Shown: positions 1-8,287 of the stretch, piece after piece
How positions within the stretch are numbered: position 1 is the first letter of the stretch
Layout of the letters: each line of letters opens with the position of its first letter
Assembly (NCBI RefSeq): GCF_013131805.1
Contig: NZ_JABJRC010000001.1
Span: 124,001 to 188,000, forward strand
DNA from: Kribbella sandramycini
GTDB taxonomy: Bacteria > Actinomycetota > Actinomycetes > Propionibacteriales > Kribbellaceae
Direction: 5' to 3'
Length of the DNA: 64,000 nt
Translations under genes and position numbers: made by a program
Notes under the pieces: model-generated
The model's input: the letters and a program-made list of their open reading frames with translations, nothing else
Told to the model about the DNA's origin: nothing
Databases searched by the model: none

Positions 1-268
1 GGAAGTCGCCCTGCGCGTAGCCCTGTTTCTGCGCCTCGGCGTAGAAGGCCAGCTGCAGATCCTGCGCGACGGTGGCTTTCGCCACCCCGACCACCTCGAC
101 GCCGAACTCCAGCGCCTGCTGCGCCAGCAACCCGACGTTGTCGCCGCCGGCCGACAGCGCCAGCACCCGGAACCGCTCCCGATTGCGGCCGATCAGCTCG
201 AGGGCCTGGGTGCCGATCGAGCCGGTCGAGCCGAGGATGACGACGGTACGCGGATTCACGTCGGTCAT
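1..268 (-). CDS. dxr: 1-deoxy-D-xylulose 5-phosphate reductoisomerase, N-terminal part (cut by window edge)
   Basis: The first 89 residues of Dxr, the NADPH-dependent enzyme that turns DXP into 2-C-methyl-D-erythritol 4-phosphate in the non-mevalonate isoprenoid pathway. The protein starts MTDVNPRTVVILGSTGSIG, and the glycine-rich GSTGSIG at residues 13-19 is the Rossmann NADPH-binding loop typical of the family. The conserved stretch around residues 20-60 (ALELIGRN, then LSAGGDNVGLL) also fits. The ATG is at 268, and the reading frame stays open to base 1, so the C-terminal three quarters lie outside the window. The gene is divergent from the DUF1707 gene, with 75 bases between the starts. 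Confidence 0.95.
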   Translation of the reverse strand, partial: MTDVNPRTVVILGSTGSIGTQALELIGRNRERFRVLALSAGGDNVGLLAQQALEFGVEVVGVAKATVAQDLQLAFYAEAQKQGYAQGDF

Positions 269-343
269 TGTCCCAGGTCGCGACCGATGGTGACGACCCC
301 GGTGTATTGCGTTGGCGACACGCGCCCGGCGTACCGTTGGCTC

Positions 344-922
344 ATGAGTCTGGAGCAGCCGCCGCCCGGCCAACGGGCCTCGGACAAGGACCGTGAGCAG
401 GCAGCCACGCTGCTGCAAGAGGCGCACACCGACGGGCGACTCGACTTCCAGGAGCTGGACGAGCGGCTCACCCAGGTCTACGCGGCGAAAACCCAGCTGG
501 AGCTGCGGACCGCGACAGCCGATCTCGTACCGGTCCGCAGCCGGACGGCGCCAGCGGAGGTGTCGATCCGGGCGACGCACAGCTCGCAGAAACGTGAGGG
601 CGCGTGGCAGGTGCCCGAGCGGGTGTCGGCCGAGCTGACGCACTCCTCGGCCCGGCTCGACTTCACCGACGCCGTCGTCCACTCACCAGAGGTGACGGTG
701 AGCGCGGCTCTGACGCACAGCTCGATCACCATGATCGTTCCGGTCGGCTGGTCGGTGTCACTGGACGAGGTCGAGCTGCACGGCGGGTCGGCCAACAACC
801 GGACCGTCGGCGCCACGACGAACGGCGTCCACCTCATTGTTCAGGGGACGGCGAAGTACAGCTCCGTGACCGTGCGGCACCCGCGGAAGCGGCACTGGTG
901 GTGGCCGTTCTACCGGAAGTGA
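344..922 (+). CDS. DUF1707 domain protein
   Basis: A 192-residue protein whose N-terminus carries the DUF1707 signature: RASDKDRE at residues 11-18, then GRLDFQELDERL and a short alpha-helical stretch ending in DLVPV. This small domain is common in actinobacteria, usually at the N-terminus of membrane or cell-wall stress proteins; its function is unknown. The rest looks beta-rich and contains three THSS motifs spaced through residues about 75-130, like the repeat-like C-terminal domain of cell-wall-active antibiotic response proteins. It ends in a basic aromatic tail (RKRHWWWPFYRK). An in-frame upstream start exists at 287, but the ATG at 344 sits exactly before the domain. No signal peptide or membrane helix is visible. 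Confidence 0.85.
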   Translation: MSLEQPPPGQRASDKDREQAATLLQEAHTDGRLDFQELDERLTQVYAAKTQLELRTATADLVPVRSRTAPAEVSIRATHSSQKREGAWQVPERVSAELTHSSARLDFTDAVVHSPEVTVSAALTHSSITMIVPVGWSVSLDEVELHGGSANNRTVGATTNGVHLIVQGTAKYSSVTVRHPRKRHWWWPFYRK

Positions 923-961
923 CGAAAACCTCGTTCGCACTGGTCTGGTAACCGTTAGCGT

Positions 962-2131
962 GTGGCCATGACCGCTTCCCTGGACCTCGTCGACGTCGAT
1001 TCGCTGCTCACCGCGGAGGAGGTCGACGTCCGGGCGGCCGCACGGCGGTTCGCGGACGAGCGGCTGCGGCCCGCACTGCCGGAGTGGTTCGAGAGCGGCA
1101 GTATCCCGGCGCGTGAGCTGGCCAAGGAGCTGGGCTCGCTGGGCTTCCTCGGCATGCACCTGACCGGCTACGGCTGCGCCGGGCTCGGCCCAGTGGCGTA
1201 CGGGCTGGCCTGTCTGGAGATCGAAGCGGCCGACTCCGGGATGCGGTCGCTCGTGTCGGTGCAGGGGTCGCTGGCGATGTACGCGATCTGGAAGTACGGC
1301 AGTGCCGCCCAGAAGGAGGAGTGGCTGCCGCGGATGTCGGCCGGCGAGGCCATCGGCTGCTTCGGGCTGACCGAGCCCGACTTCGGCTCCAACCCCGGCG
1401 GTATGCGGACCAACGCACGCCGCGACGGCGACGACTGGGTTCTGAACGGCTCGAAGATGTGGATCACCAACGGCTCGGTGGCCGACGTCGCCGTGGTTTG
1501 GGCGCGCACCGACGAAGGCGTCCGCGGCTTCGTCGTACCGGCTGGGACGCCTGGCTTCTCGGCGCCGGAGATCAAGCAGAAGATGTCGCTGCGCGCCTCC
1601 GTCACGTCGGAGCTTGTGCTGGACGACGTACGGCTGCCGGCGTCCGCCGTACTACCCGAGGCGCAGGGGCTTTCGGGGCCGCTGGGGTGTCTGAACGAGG
1701 CCCGCTTCGGCATCGTCTTCGGCGCGATGGGCGCGGCCCGCGACTGCCTCGAAACCGCCATCGCGTACGCCGGTGAGCGGACGGTCTTCGACAAGCCGCT
1801 GTCGGGCTACCAGCTCACCCAGGGCAAGATCGCCGACATGGCCGTCGAGCTGAACAAGGGCATCCTGCTCGCCGTCCACCTCGGCCGGCTCAAGGAGAAG
1901 GGCGCCCTGCGGCCCGAGCAGGTCAGCGTCGGGAAGCTGAACAACACCCGCGAGGCGATCGCGATCGCCCGGGAGTGCCGGACGATCCTGGCCGCCAACG
2001 GCATCAGTGGCGAGTACCCGATCATGCGGCACGCCAACAACCTCGAATCCGTCCTCACCTACGAAGGCACCTCCGAGATCCACCAGCTCGTGATCGGCCA
2101 GGCGCTGACCGGCCAGAACGCCTTCCGCTGA
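962..2131 (+). CDS. acyl-CoA dehydrogenase, glutaryl-CoA dehydrogenase-like
   Basis: A 389-residue flavoprotein of the acyl-CoA dehydrogenase family. The order of motifs is that of the glutaryl-CoA dehydrogenase branch: GCFGLTEPDFGSNPGG, NGSKMWITNGSVAD, LSGPLGCLNEARFGI, NLESVLTYEGTSEIH, and the C-terminal ALTGQNAF. The Glu in TYEGTSEIH is the catalytic base in this branch. Glutaryl-CoA dehydrogenases oxidise and decarboxylate glutaryl-CoA to crotonyl-CoA in lysine and tryptophan breakdown; I infer that substrate only from overall similarity. The GTG at 962 and the ATG at 968 are both possible starts; no good ribosome site separates them. The neighbours do not form a catabolic operon, so the gene looks monocistronic. 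Confidence 0.88.
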   Translation: MAMTASLDLVDVDSLLTAEEVDVRAAARRFADERLRPALPEWFESGSIPARELAKELGSLGFLGMHLTGYGCAGLGPVAYGLACLEIEAADSGMRSLVSVQGSLAMYAIWKYGSAAQKEEWLPRMSAGEAIGCFGLTEPDFGSNPGGMRTNARRDGDDWVLNGSKMWITNGSVADVAVVWARTDEGVRGFVVPAGTPGFSAPEIKQKMSLRASVTSELVLDDVRLPASAVLPEAQGLSGPLGCLNEARFGIVFGAMGAARDCLETAIAYAGERTVFDKPLSGYQLTQGKIADMAVELNKGILLAVHLGRLKEKGALRPEQVSVGKLNNTREAIAIARECRTILAANGISGEYPIMRHANNLESVLTYEGTSEIHQLVIGQALTGQNAFR

Positions 2132-2217
2132 TCGCATACCGGTGTGGCGGGTTGGGTACTGGGAGTGAAATCCACTACTCCACGTCACGGGGCCGGGGCG
2201 TTCGGAAGGAGCTGGCG

Positions 2218-2502
2218 ATGCGGATCGGAGCTGGGATCGCGCTGATGACGGCGGGCGCCATCATCGCGTTCGCCGTACGGGACACCTCGGAGCGGCTGAA
2301 CCTGCCGGCGCTGGGGATCATCATCATGCTCGCCGGGGCGGCGGGGATCTGGCTGTCGTACCGGCTGGCCAATCCGCGGCGGCGGGAGGAGACGACCGTG
2401 CTGAAACCCGAGGTCGAGCGGCAGTACAGCGTGGCGCCGCACGAGAAGGTGGCCGAGAAGCCGATCGACGTCACGCCGACGCATCTGCGCGAAGACGTCT
2501 GA
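2218..2502 (+). CDS. small two-helix membrane protein, DUF6458-like
   Basis: A 94-residue protein with two hydrophobic segments, residues about 3-20 and 32-50, followed by a charged cytoplasm-like tail. The N-terminal pattern (MRIGAGIALMTAGAIIAFAV) resembles the DUF6458 family of short actinobacterial membrane proteins; function unknown. A strong ribosome site, GGAAGGAG, lies 9 bases upstream of the ATG at 2218. This start is preferred over the much longer open frame beginning at 1975, which overlaps the acyl-CoA dehydrogenase and has no domain content. The gene converges on rny with only 6 bases between the stops. Confidence 0.82.
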   Translation: MRIGAGIALMTAGAIIAFAVRDTSERLNLPALGIIIMLAGAAGIWLSYRLANPRRREETTVLKPEVERQYSVAPHEKVAEKPIDVTPTHLREDV

Positions 2503-2508
2503 TCCTGC

Positions 2509-4200
2509 CTACTTGGCGACCTCGGTGGCCCGGGACTCGCGGACGACGGTGACCCGGATCTGGCCCGGGTAAGTGAGCTCCTCCTCGACCTGTTTGGCGA
2601 TGTCGCGCGCCATCACCTGGGCGGCGATGTCGTCGACGGCGTCCGGCAGGACCATCACGCGGATCTCCCGCCCGGCCTGCATCGCGAACACCTTCTCGAC
2701 GCCGTCGTGGTGCATCGCGATCTCCTCCAGCCGCTCGAGCCGCTGGACGTAGGCCTCCAGGGACTCGCGGCGCGCGCCGGGGCGACCGCCGCTGACGGCG
2801 TCCGCGGCCTGGGTCAGCACGGCCTCGACCGTGCGCACCTCGACCTCGTTGTGGTGCGCCTCGATACAGTGCACGACGTCGTCGCTCTCACCCCACTTGC
2901 GGGCCAGCTCGGCGCCGACGATCGCATGGCTGCCCTCGGACTCGTGCGTGAGCGCCTTGCCGACGTCGTGCAGGAAGGCGCCACGCTTGCAGAGCTTCGG
3001 ATCCAGCCCCAGCTCGGCGGCCATCATCCCGGCGATGTGCGCGGACTCGATCAGGTGCTTCAGCACGTTCTGCCCGTACGACGTCCGATAGCGCAGCAGA
3101 CCCATCGTGCGGATCAGCTCCGGGTGCAGGTCGGTGATGCCGACCTCGGCCATCGCGTCCTCGGCGGCGCGCTCGCAGAGCTCGGCGACCTCGCCCTTGC
3201 TGCGCTCGTAGATCTCCTCGATCCGGCTCGGGTGGATCCGCCCGTCCAGCACCAGCGAGTCGAGCGTGAGCCGCGCGGTCTCCCGGCGGACCGGGTCGAA
3301 ACAGGACAGCAGCACGGCCTCGGGGGTGTCGTCGATGATCAGGTTCACGCCGGTGGTCTGCTCGAAGGACCGGATGTTGCGGCCCTCGCGGCCGATGATC
3401 CGGCCCTTCATGTCGTCGCTGGGCAGATGCACCACCGAGACGACGGACTCGCTCGTCTGCTCGGACGCGAGCCGCTGGACCGCGCCGGTGATGATCTTGC
3501 GCGCCTTCGTCTCGCCCTCGTCGTGCGCCTGCCGCTCGATCTCGCGGACGATCGAATGCGCGTGCCGCTTCGCCTCGGTCTCGATCGCGGCGACCACCTC
3601 GGCCTTGGCCTGCTCGGCGGTCAGATTCGCGACGCCTTCGAGGATGCGCCGGCGCTCCTCCTCGAGATCCTTGATCTCGGCCTTGCGCTGGTCCAGCTCG
3701 GCCAGCTGCGCGGTCAGCTCGGTCTGCCGCTCCTCCAGCACCCGGTGCTGCTCGTCGAGCCGCTCCTCGCGCTCGGTCAGCCGGTGGTCGCGGCGCTCCA
3801 TCTCCAGCCGCTGCTCGCGCAGGTCGTCGCGAATCGACTGCGTCTCCGCCTCGGCCTCGCGCCGGAGGTCGGACGCGCGCTGCTCGGCGTCCCGCCGGAC
3901 CTCGGACGCACGGTCCTCGGCGGCGCGCCGGATCTCTTCGGCCCGCTGCTCCGACGTCTCGGCCCGCACCCGCAGGACGGCGGCCTCCTCCTCGGCCTGC
4001 CGTTTGATCAGCTCGGCCTGCGACTTCGCCCCGGAGGTGATCGTCGCGGCTTCGAGCCGCGCGTTCGCCGCGGCGGCCGTGTTGTCGGCGGCCTTGCGGC
4101 GGGAGAGGGTGAAACCGATCCAGGCCAGGAGCGCCGCGATCAGCAGTCCGATCAGGGTCAGCCCGGCGGAGACCGCCGTCGGCAGAGCCGCGAGTGGCAT
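2509..4200 (-). CDS. rny: ribonuclease Y
   Basis: A 563-residue membrane-anchored endoribonuclease that starts decay of many mRNAs. The N-terminus has one transmembrane helix (residues about 8-32), followed by a long charged coiled coil (about 45-210) rich in Glu, Arg and Ala. A KH RNA-binding domain follows, with the signature GRIIGREGRNIRSFEQTTG. The catalytic HD domain has GAFLHDVGKALTHE and the later HCIEAHHNE. Length and domain order match RNase Y of Firmicutes. RNase J is also encoded in this window at 44.9 kb. Placing rny on the far side of recX, with the UvrA-like gene between, is looser than the adjacent recA-rny order of Bacillus. Confidence 0.97.
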   Translation of the reverse strand: MPLAALPTAVSAGLTLIGLLIAALLAWIGFTLSRRKAADNTAAAANARLEAATITSGAKSQAELIKRQAEEEAAVLRVRAETSEQRAEEIRRAAEDRASEVRRDAEQRASDLRREAEAETQSIRDDLREQRLEMERRDHRLTEREERLDEQHRVLEERQTELTAQLAELDQRKAEIKDLEEERRRILEGVANLTAEQAKAEVVAAIETEAKRHAHSIVREIERQAHDEGETKARKIITGAVQRLASEQTSESVVSVVHLPSDDMKGRIIGREGRNIRSFEQTTGVNLIIDDTPEAVLLSCFDPVRRETARLTLDSLVLDGRIHPSRIEEIYERSKGEVAELCERAAEDAMAEVGITDLHPELIRTMGLLRYRTSYGQNVLKHLIESAHIAGMMAAELGLDPKLCKRGAFLHDVGKALTHESEGSHAIVGAELARKWGESDDVVHCIEAHHNEVEVRTVEAVLTQAADAVSGGRPGARRESLEAYVQRLERLEEIAMHHDGVEKVFAMQAGREIRVMVLPDAVDDIAAQVMARDIAKQVEEELTYPGQIRVTVVRESRATEVAK

Positions 4201-4567
4201 CGGCCTCTCCCCTCGTCGAGTCCCGCACCGGGCGGAACTGTGGCAGTCGGTCGAAGGGAATCACCGGGTACGGCGAAATCGGCAGCCCGGCATCGGGGGC
4301 GTCGCCGCCAACTGGCCTGCCGCAGTGCGGCCACATCATCCGGAACCGTTGGGGCCGCCGGAGCGCCGTCGAACCGACAGCGTCGCAACTCGCCGTCGCA
4401 GTCTTTCAGCTTGCTATAACCGCCACCGTCAGGTGGAGTAATCCCTTCGTATTCCCCACGCTAGGCGCGCCCCACCACCCGGTCAAGACGGACACTCACG
4501 CACGCCCTGACCACATCCGCGACCCCGTCGCACCAACGAACCAGCACCCGTACTGGTCCCCCGTTTC
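4201..4567. other. 367-base gap upstream of rny
   Basis: No open frame here has domain content, and the plus-strand frames running through it are shadows of rny. The minus strand has a possible rny promoter with TATAGC (4413-4418) as a -10 element, about 210 bases before the rny start; I could not find a convincing -35. A short hairpin CCACC-GTCA-GGTGG lies at 4423-4436. The stretch next to the following gene (4490-4567) is pyrimidine-rich and featureless. Confidence 0.4.
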
Positions 4568-5047
4568 TCACCCGGCGACGAAGTCCCGAACCACCCCGAC
4601 AATCGTCACCACGAGCGCACTCACAGCGATCAGAACACCCCATCGCTCGTACTTCGACTCGGCGGCGGCCGTCCGCTGATCCGCGGTGACCTTCGGCGGC
4701 GGCTCCACGCGCGCCATGGCCGGCCCGGCGAAATCCTCCCGCGGCCACATCAGGTCGGGAAGGCCCACGAACCCGCGCCCGCGCACGAACCGGGGGACGC
4801 CGTGCTTCAAGCCGTCGTGATAGAGGCAGGTGCCGACGAAACCCCGCACGATCCACCCGCAGGGCTGGTGTTTGGCCGTCTCGACCCGGCATCGCACCCG
4901 GCAGAAGAAGAGGATGTAGACCAGCCAGAGGCCACACAGCACCAGCACGGTGCGCCAGTTGTGGGTGTACGCCGCAACCGCGGCGCACCCCACCAGAACC
5001 CAGCCCCAGGAACGAAACCGCGCCGACCGCCGTCTCGTTCTCCCCAT
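4568..5047 (-). CDS. uncharacterised membrane protein
   Basis: A 159-residue protein I do not recognise. Two adjacent hydrophobic helices lie at residues about 13-30 and 34-50, and a third lies near the C-terminus (about 137-155, LIAVSALVVTIVGVVRDF). Between them is a soluble segment with four cysteines: CRVRC at about 49-53, then HQPCGW and GTCLYH. This spacing resembles a small metal- or zinc-binding loop, but it is not a named motif. The start is the ATG at 5047. It lies between rny and the antitoxin-like gene, all on the minus strand but with gaps, so it is not clearly an operon. Confidence 0.6.
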   Translation of the reverse strand: MGRTRRRSARFRSWGWVLVGCAAVAAYTHNWRTVLVLCGLWLVYILFFCRVRCRVETAKHQPCGWIVRGFVGTCLYHDGLKHGVPRFVRGRGFVGLPDLMWPREDFAGPAMARVEPPPKVTADQRTAAAESKYERWGVLIAVSALVVTIVGVVRDFVAG

Positions 5048-5119
5048 GGCATCCTCCCGAGGATGACATGGTAGATATGGCCGACTACTCTCCGCTACTG
5101 CTGGCGGCGGGTCCCGCTG

Positions 5120-5698
5120 CTACTCGCGGGGGCCTGGGAGGCCGCCGGTGCTCTGGGTGGCGCCGTCGCCGGTCGGAGCATCCGTCTCCGGCGCGAGGCT
5201 CTCGTCCAGGCTGCCGGCGCCTGTGCTCTCGCCTGCGCCCGCCGTGTCGTCCGCCCCTGCGCTCTCCTCCGCGCCCGCGTCGTCCGCGCCCGCGGTCTGG
5301 CCGGCGTCGTCCACAGCGGTGTCGTCGGTGCCGGACACCGTGCTTCCGGTCTCGGCGCCGGCCGCGTCGGAACCGGCGGAGCTGTCGGGGGACGGCTCGG
5401 GGACCTCACCGCCGACGGTGGTGGCGCCGTCGTCGTGGGAGCGATTACCCGGCCCCTCCGGGACATCCTCGGAACGGTTCCCCGGGCCCTCCGGCACATC
5501 CGCGGGCGCGCCACCGGACTGGGAGTCGACGTATTTGCCGACCTTTTCCTGCACCGAGTCGACTTTCTCCGCGTACTTCCCGCCGGTCTGCTGATCGATC
5601 AGATCGCCGGCTTTCTGCACGCCGGCCTTGATCTTGTCCGGGTTCTGCTTGACGACGTTCCGGAGCCAGTTCTTCGCCTGTTCCTGGAAATCGTTCAT
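5120..5698 (-). CDS. MT0933-like antitoxin-family protein with long acidic tail
   Basis: A 192-residue protein. The first 55 residues match the MT0933 antitoxin family (Rv0909 type): a helical segment followed by KAGDLIDQQTGGKYAEKVD. The remaining 135 residues are an unusual disordered tail rich in Ala, Gly, Asp, Glu and Ser, with DVPEGPGNRS repeated twice and several GADD/GAEE units. The ATG at 5698 has a GGAGG ribosome site; the longer frame to 5740 would add 14 unrelated residues. No toxin-like partner (the SRPBCC toxin of the Mycobacterium pair) is adjacent, so an antitoxin role is doubtful. Many family members look more like small stress or cell-envelope proteins. Confidence 0.78.
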   Translation of the reverse strand: MNDFQEQAKNWLRNVVKQNPDKIKAGVQKAGDLIDQQTGGKYAEKVDSVQEKVGKYVDSQSGGAPADVPEGPGNRSEDVPEGPGNRSHDDGATTVGGEVPEPSPDSSAGSDAAGAETGSTVSGTDDTAVDDAGQTAGADDAGAEESAGADDTAGAGESTGAGSLDESLAPETDAPTGDGATQSTGGLPGPRE

Positions 5699-5849
5699 TG
5701 CACCCTCCGCGGTGTCAGGGGCGGATCGACGGAAAATCACAGCCTACGAGTCCGGCCAAACACCGGTCCCACTTCGGATAACACACCGTCGTCCCGCACC
5801 CGTCAACGCCACTCGCCGCCGACACCGCCACGGATTCCGCGACACCCCG

Positions 5850-8225
5850 TCACCGGGCGTGATCGCGCACCCCATCGAGCGCCCGGCTGGTCGGCGTCCC
5901 CCAGCCGCGATACGCCTCCGGCCGGCCCTCGTAGAGCACCGTCCCGCCGTGCCGCCCGGGCCCCGGCCCGAGGTCGATCAGCCAGTCGGCCCGCCGGATC
6001 ACCTCCAGGTTGTGCTCGACCACGAGCACCGCGTGCCCGCGCTCGACCAGCCGATCCAGGACGCCGAGCAGCGTCGCGATGTCGTCCAGGTGCAGCCCCG
6101 TCGTCGGCTCGTCCAGCACGTACGCCGTCCCCGGCTCGGCGACCCGCAGCTCTTTCGCGATCTTCACCCGCTGGCACTCACCACCCGACAACGTGTTCAG
6201 CGACTGCCCGAGCCGCAAATACCCGAGCCCGACCGCCGCCAACTGCTGTAAACCGCGCGCGATCGCCGCGTCCGGTAACTCCGCGATGGCCTGCTCGATC
6301 GTCAACCGGTCGACATCCGCGATCGAATACCCACCGACGGTGTACTCGAGCACGGCACTCGTGAACCGCCGCCCGGCGCACTCCGGGCAAACCACCTCCT
6401 GCCCTTCCAGGAACGCCAGATCCGTATACACCACACCCAGCCCACGGCACTCCGGACACGCGCCCGCGGAATTCGCACTGAACAACGCCGGCGAAACATT
6501 GTTGCGCTGGGCAAACAGTTTGCGAATCGCCGCTGCAATCCCCGTATACGTCACCGGCGTCGACCGCCGCCCACCCCCGACACCCGCCTGATCCACCACC
6601 ACCGCGCCATGCTGCGCCACGAACTCCGCCGCCAAACTCGACTTCCCCGACCCGGCCACCCCCGTCAACACCGTCATCCCGGACGAAGGCACCCCCACCG
6701 TCACCCCGCGCAAGTTGTTCCTCGATGCCCCCCGAACCACCAACTCCCCACCTCCCCGCCCGCCCAACTCCGCGCCGGCCACCACCACCCCGCGCGCCGC
6801 ACGCCCCAGCCGCTCCCCCGCCGCCCTCTCCGAGCCAGCCGTCTCATCCCCACCAGCCTCGAGCGGTTTCGTGCCCCGCTTGCCGTTCTGTGGTTCTCCA
6901 GCCACCTCCCGCCGGAGTGCGCGGCCTGTGGGCGTGTCCGCCTGCAGCAGTTCGTCGTACGTGCCCTGGAACACGACCCGCCCGCCGCCGTCGCCAGCTC
7001 CCGGCCCGACCTCGACGATCTGGTCGGCGCGCCGCATCACCGCCGGATCGTGTTCGACGACCAGCACGCTGTTCCCGCTGTCGCGCAACTGCTCGAGCAG
7101 CGCGATCATCGAATCGACGTCGGTCGGATGCAGCCCGACGGTCGGCTCGTCGACGACGTACGTCAGCTCGGTCAGACTCGAGCCGAGATGCTTGACCGTC
7201 TTGATCCGCTGCGACTCCCCACCCGACAACGTCGTAGTCGCCCGCGCGAGCGCCAGATAGCCGAGCCCGATCGTCACCATCGCCTCCAGCCGCCCGACCA
7301 GCGCCGACACCACCGGCGCGACAGCCGGCTCGTCGATCGCCCGCACGTATTCGAGCAGCTCGGTGATCTCCAGCTGCGCCAGCGCACCGATCGTCCGCCC
7401 GCGCACCGTCGCGGTCCGCGCATCCGCAGCCAGCCGCTCTCCGGCGCACTCCGCGCACACGGCCGACCGGGTGAACCTCCGAATCGTCTCCTGCTTGCGC
7501 TCCGACAGGTTGTCCGCGGTGTGCAGGTACACCCGCTCGAATCGCTCGACCACGCCCTCGTAGTCCTTCGGCAGCTTCCGGCCGAGCCTCGCCGCCGCGT
7601 GGCCGCCGTACAACAGCGCCTCCCGTTCGCCCGGCGTCCAGTCGCGCAGCGGCGTGTCCGCATCGAACGAGCCGATGTCGGCGTACTGCGCATGCCAGTA
7701 CTTGCCCGGGCCGAACCCAGGCAGCCGGATCGCCCCGTCCGCCAACGACTTGTCGAGGTCCAGGAATCGCTCGACGGCGCTCACGACGACCTCGCCGAGC
7801 CCCGAACACACCGGGCACATCCCACTCGGATCGTTGAACGAGAAGCGGTTCGACTCCCCGACATACGGCTCGCTGAGCCGCGAGAACAGCAGCCGCAGGT
7901 AGGTCCAGCTGTCGGTGGTCGTGCCGACCGTCGACCGTGCGTTGCCGCCGATCCGCCGCTGGTCGACGACGATCACCGGCGTCAGCCCGTCGATGTGCTC
8001 GACCTCCGGACGTTTCCACTTCGGCAACCGGTTCCGCGCGAACGGCGGGTAGGTCTCGTTCAGCTGATACCCGGCCTCGGCCGCGATCGTGTCGAAGACC
8101 AGCGACGACTTCCCCGACCCCGATCGCCCGACGAAGACCACCAGCTGATTGCGCGGTACGTCGAGGTCGATCGCGGCAAGGTTGTTCGTCCGGGCCTGGC
8201 GCAAGGTGATGACTCGATCGCTCAT
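5850..8225 (-). CDS. UvrA-like double ABC ATPase without the UvrB-binding domain
   Basis: A 791-residue UvrA paralogue, much shorter than housekeeping UvrA (about 950). It has two ABC ATPase modules: Walker A at GRSGSGKSS (residues about 33-41) with signature TLSGGESQRIK, and a second Walker A (GVAGSGKSS) with signature TLSGGECQRVK. Both halves keep zinc-module cysteines (CPVC with CAEC, and CPECRG with CPECAG). The segment after the first Walker A goes almost directly into the insertion domain, so the UvrB-binding domain seems to be missing, as in the drug-resistance/UvrA2 class (DrrC-like). A variable Gly/Ala-rich linker joins the halves. Role is probably DNA-intercalator resistance or lesion binding; this is inferred. 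It is divergent from the WYL regulator, with 62 bases between the starts. Confidence 0.92.
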   Translation of the reverse strand: MSDRVITLRQARTNNLAAIDLDVPRNQLVVFVGRSGSGKSSLVFDTIAAEAGYQLNETYPPFARNRLPKWKRPEVEHIDGLTPVIVVDQRRIGGNARSTVGTTTDSWTYLRLLFSRLSEPYVGESNRFSFNDPSGMCPVCSGLGEVVVSAVERFLDLDKSLADGAIRLPGFGPGKYWHAQYADIGSFDADTPLRDWTPGEREALLYGGHAAARLGRKLPKDYEGVVERFERVYLHTADNLSERKQETIRRFTRSAVCAECAGERLAADARTATVRGRTIGALAQLEITELLEYVRAIDEPAVAPVVSALVGRLEAMVTIGLGYLALARATTTLSGGESQRIKTVKHLGSSLTELTYVVDEPTVGLHPTDVDSMIALLEQLRDSGNSVLVVEHDPAVMRRADQIVEVGPGAGDGGGRVVFQGTYDELLQADTPTGRALRREVAGEPQNGKRGTKPLEAGGDETAGSERAAGERLGRAARGVVVAGAELGGRGGGELVVRGASRNNLRGVTVGVPSSGMTVLTGVAGSGKSSLAAEFVAQHGAVVVDQAGVGGGRRSTPVTYTGIAAAIRKLFAQRNNVSPALFSANSAGACPECRGLGVVYTDLAFLEGQEVVCPECAGRRFTSAVLEYTVGGYSIADVDRLTIEQAIAELPDAAIARGLQQLAAVGLGYLRLGQSLNTLSGGECQRVKIAKELRVAEPGTAYVLDEPTTGLHLDDIATLLGVLDRLVERGHAVLVVEHNLEVIRRADWLIDLGPGPGRHGGTVLYEGRPEAYRGWGTPTSRALDGVRDHAR

Positions 8226-8287
8226 ACTGGCGACGCTACGGTGAGATGTGGCCGGATTCTGACCGCAATCTGCGCGATCATGGGCTC

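Noticed and set aside
2707..4419. 570-residue open frame opposite rny
   Set aside because: Antisense shadow of a clear RNase Y; composition Leu/Arg/Gly-rich and no motif.
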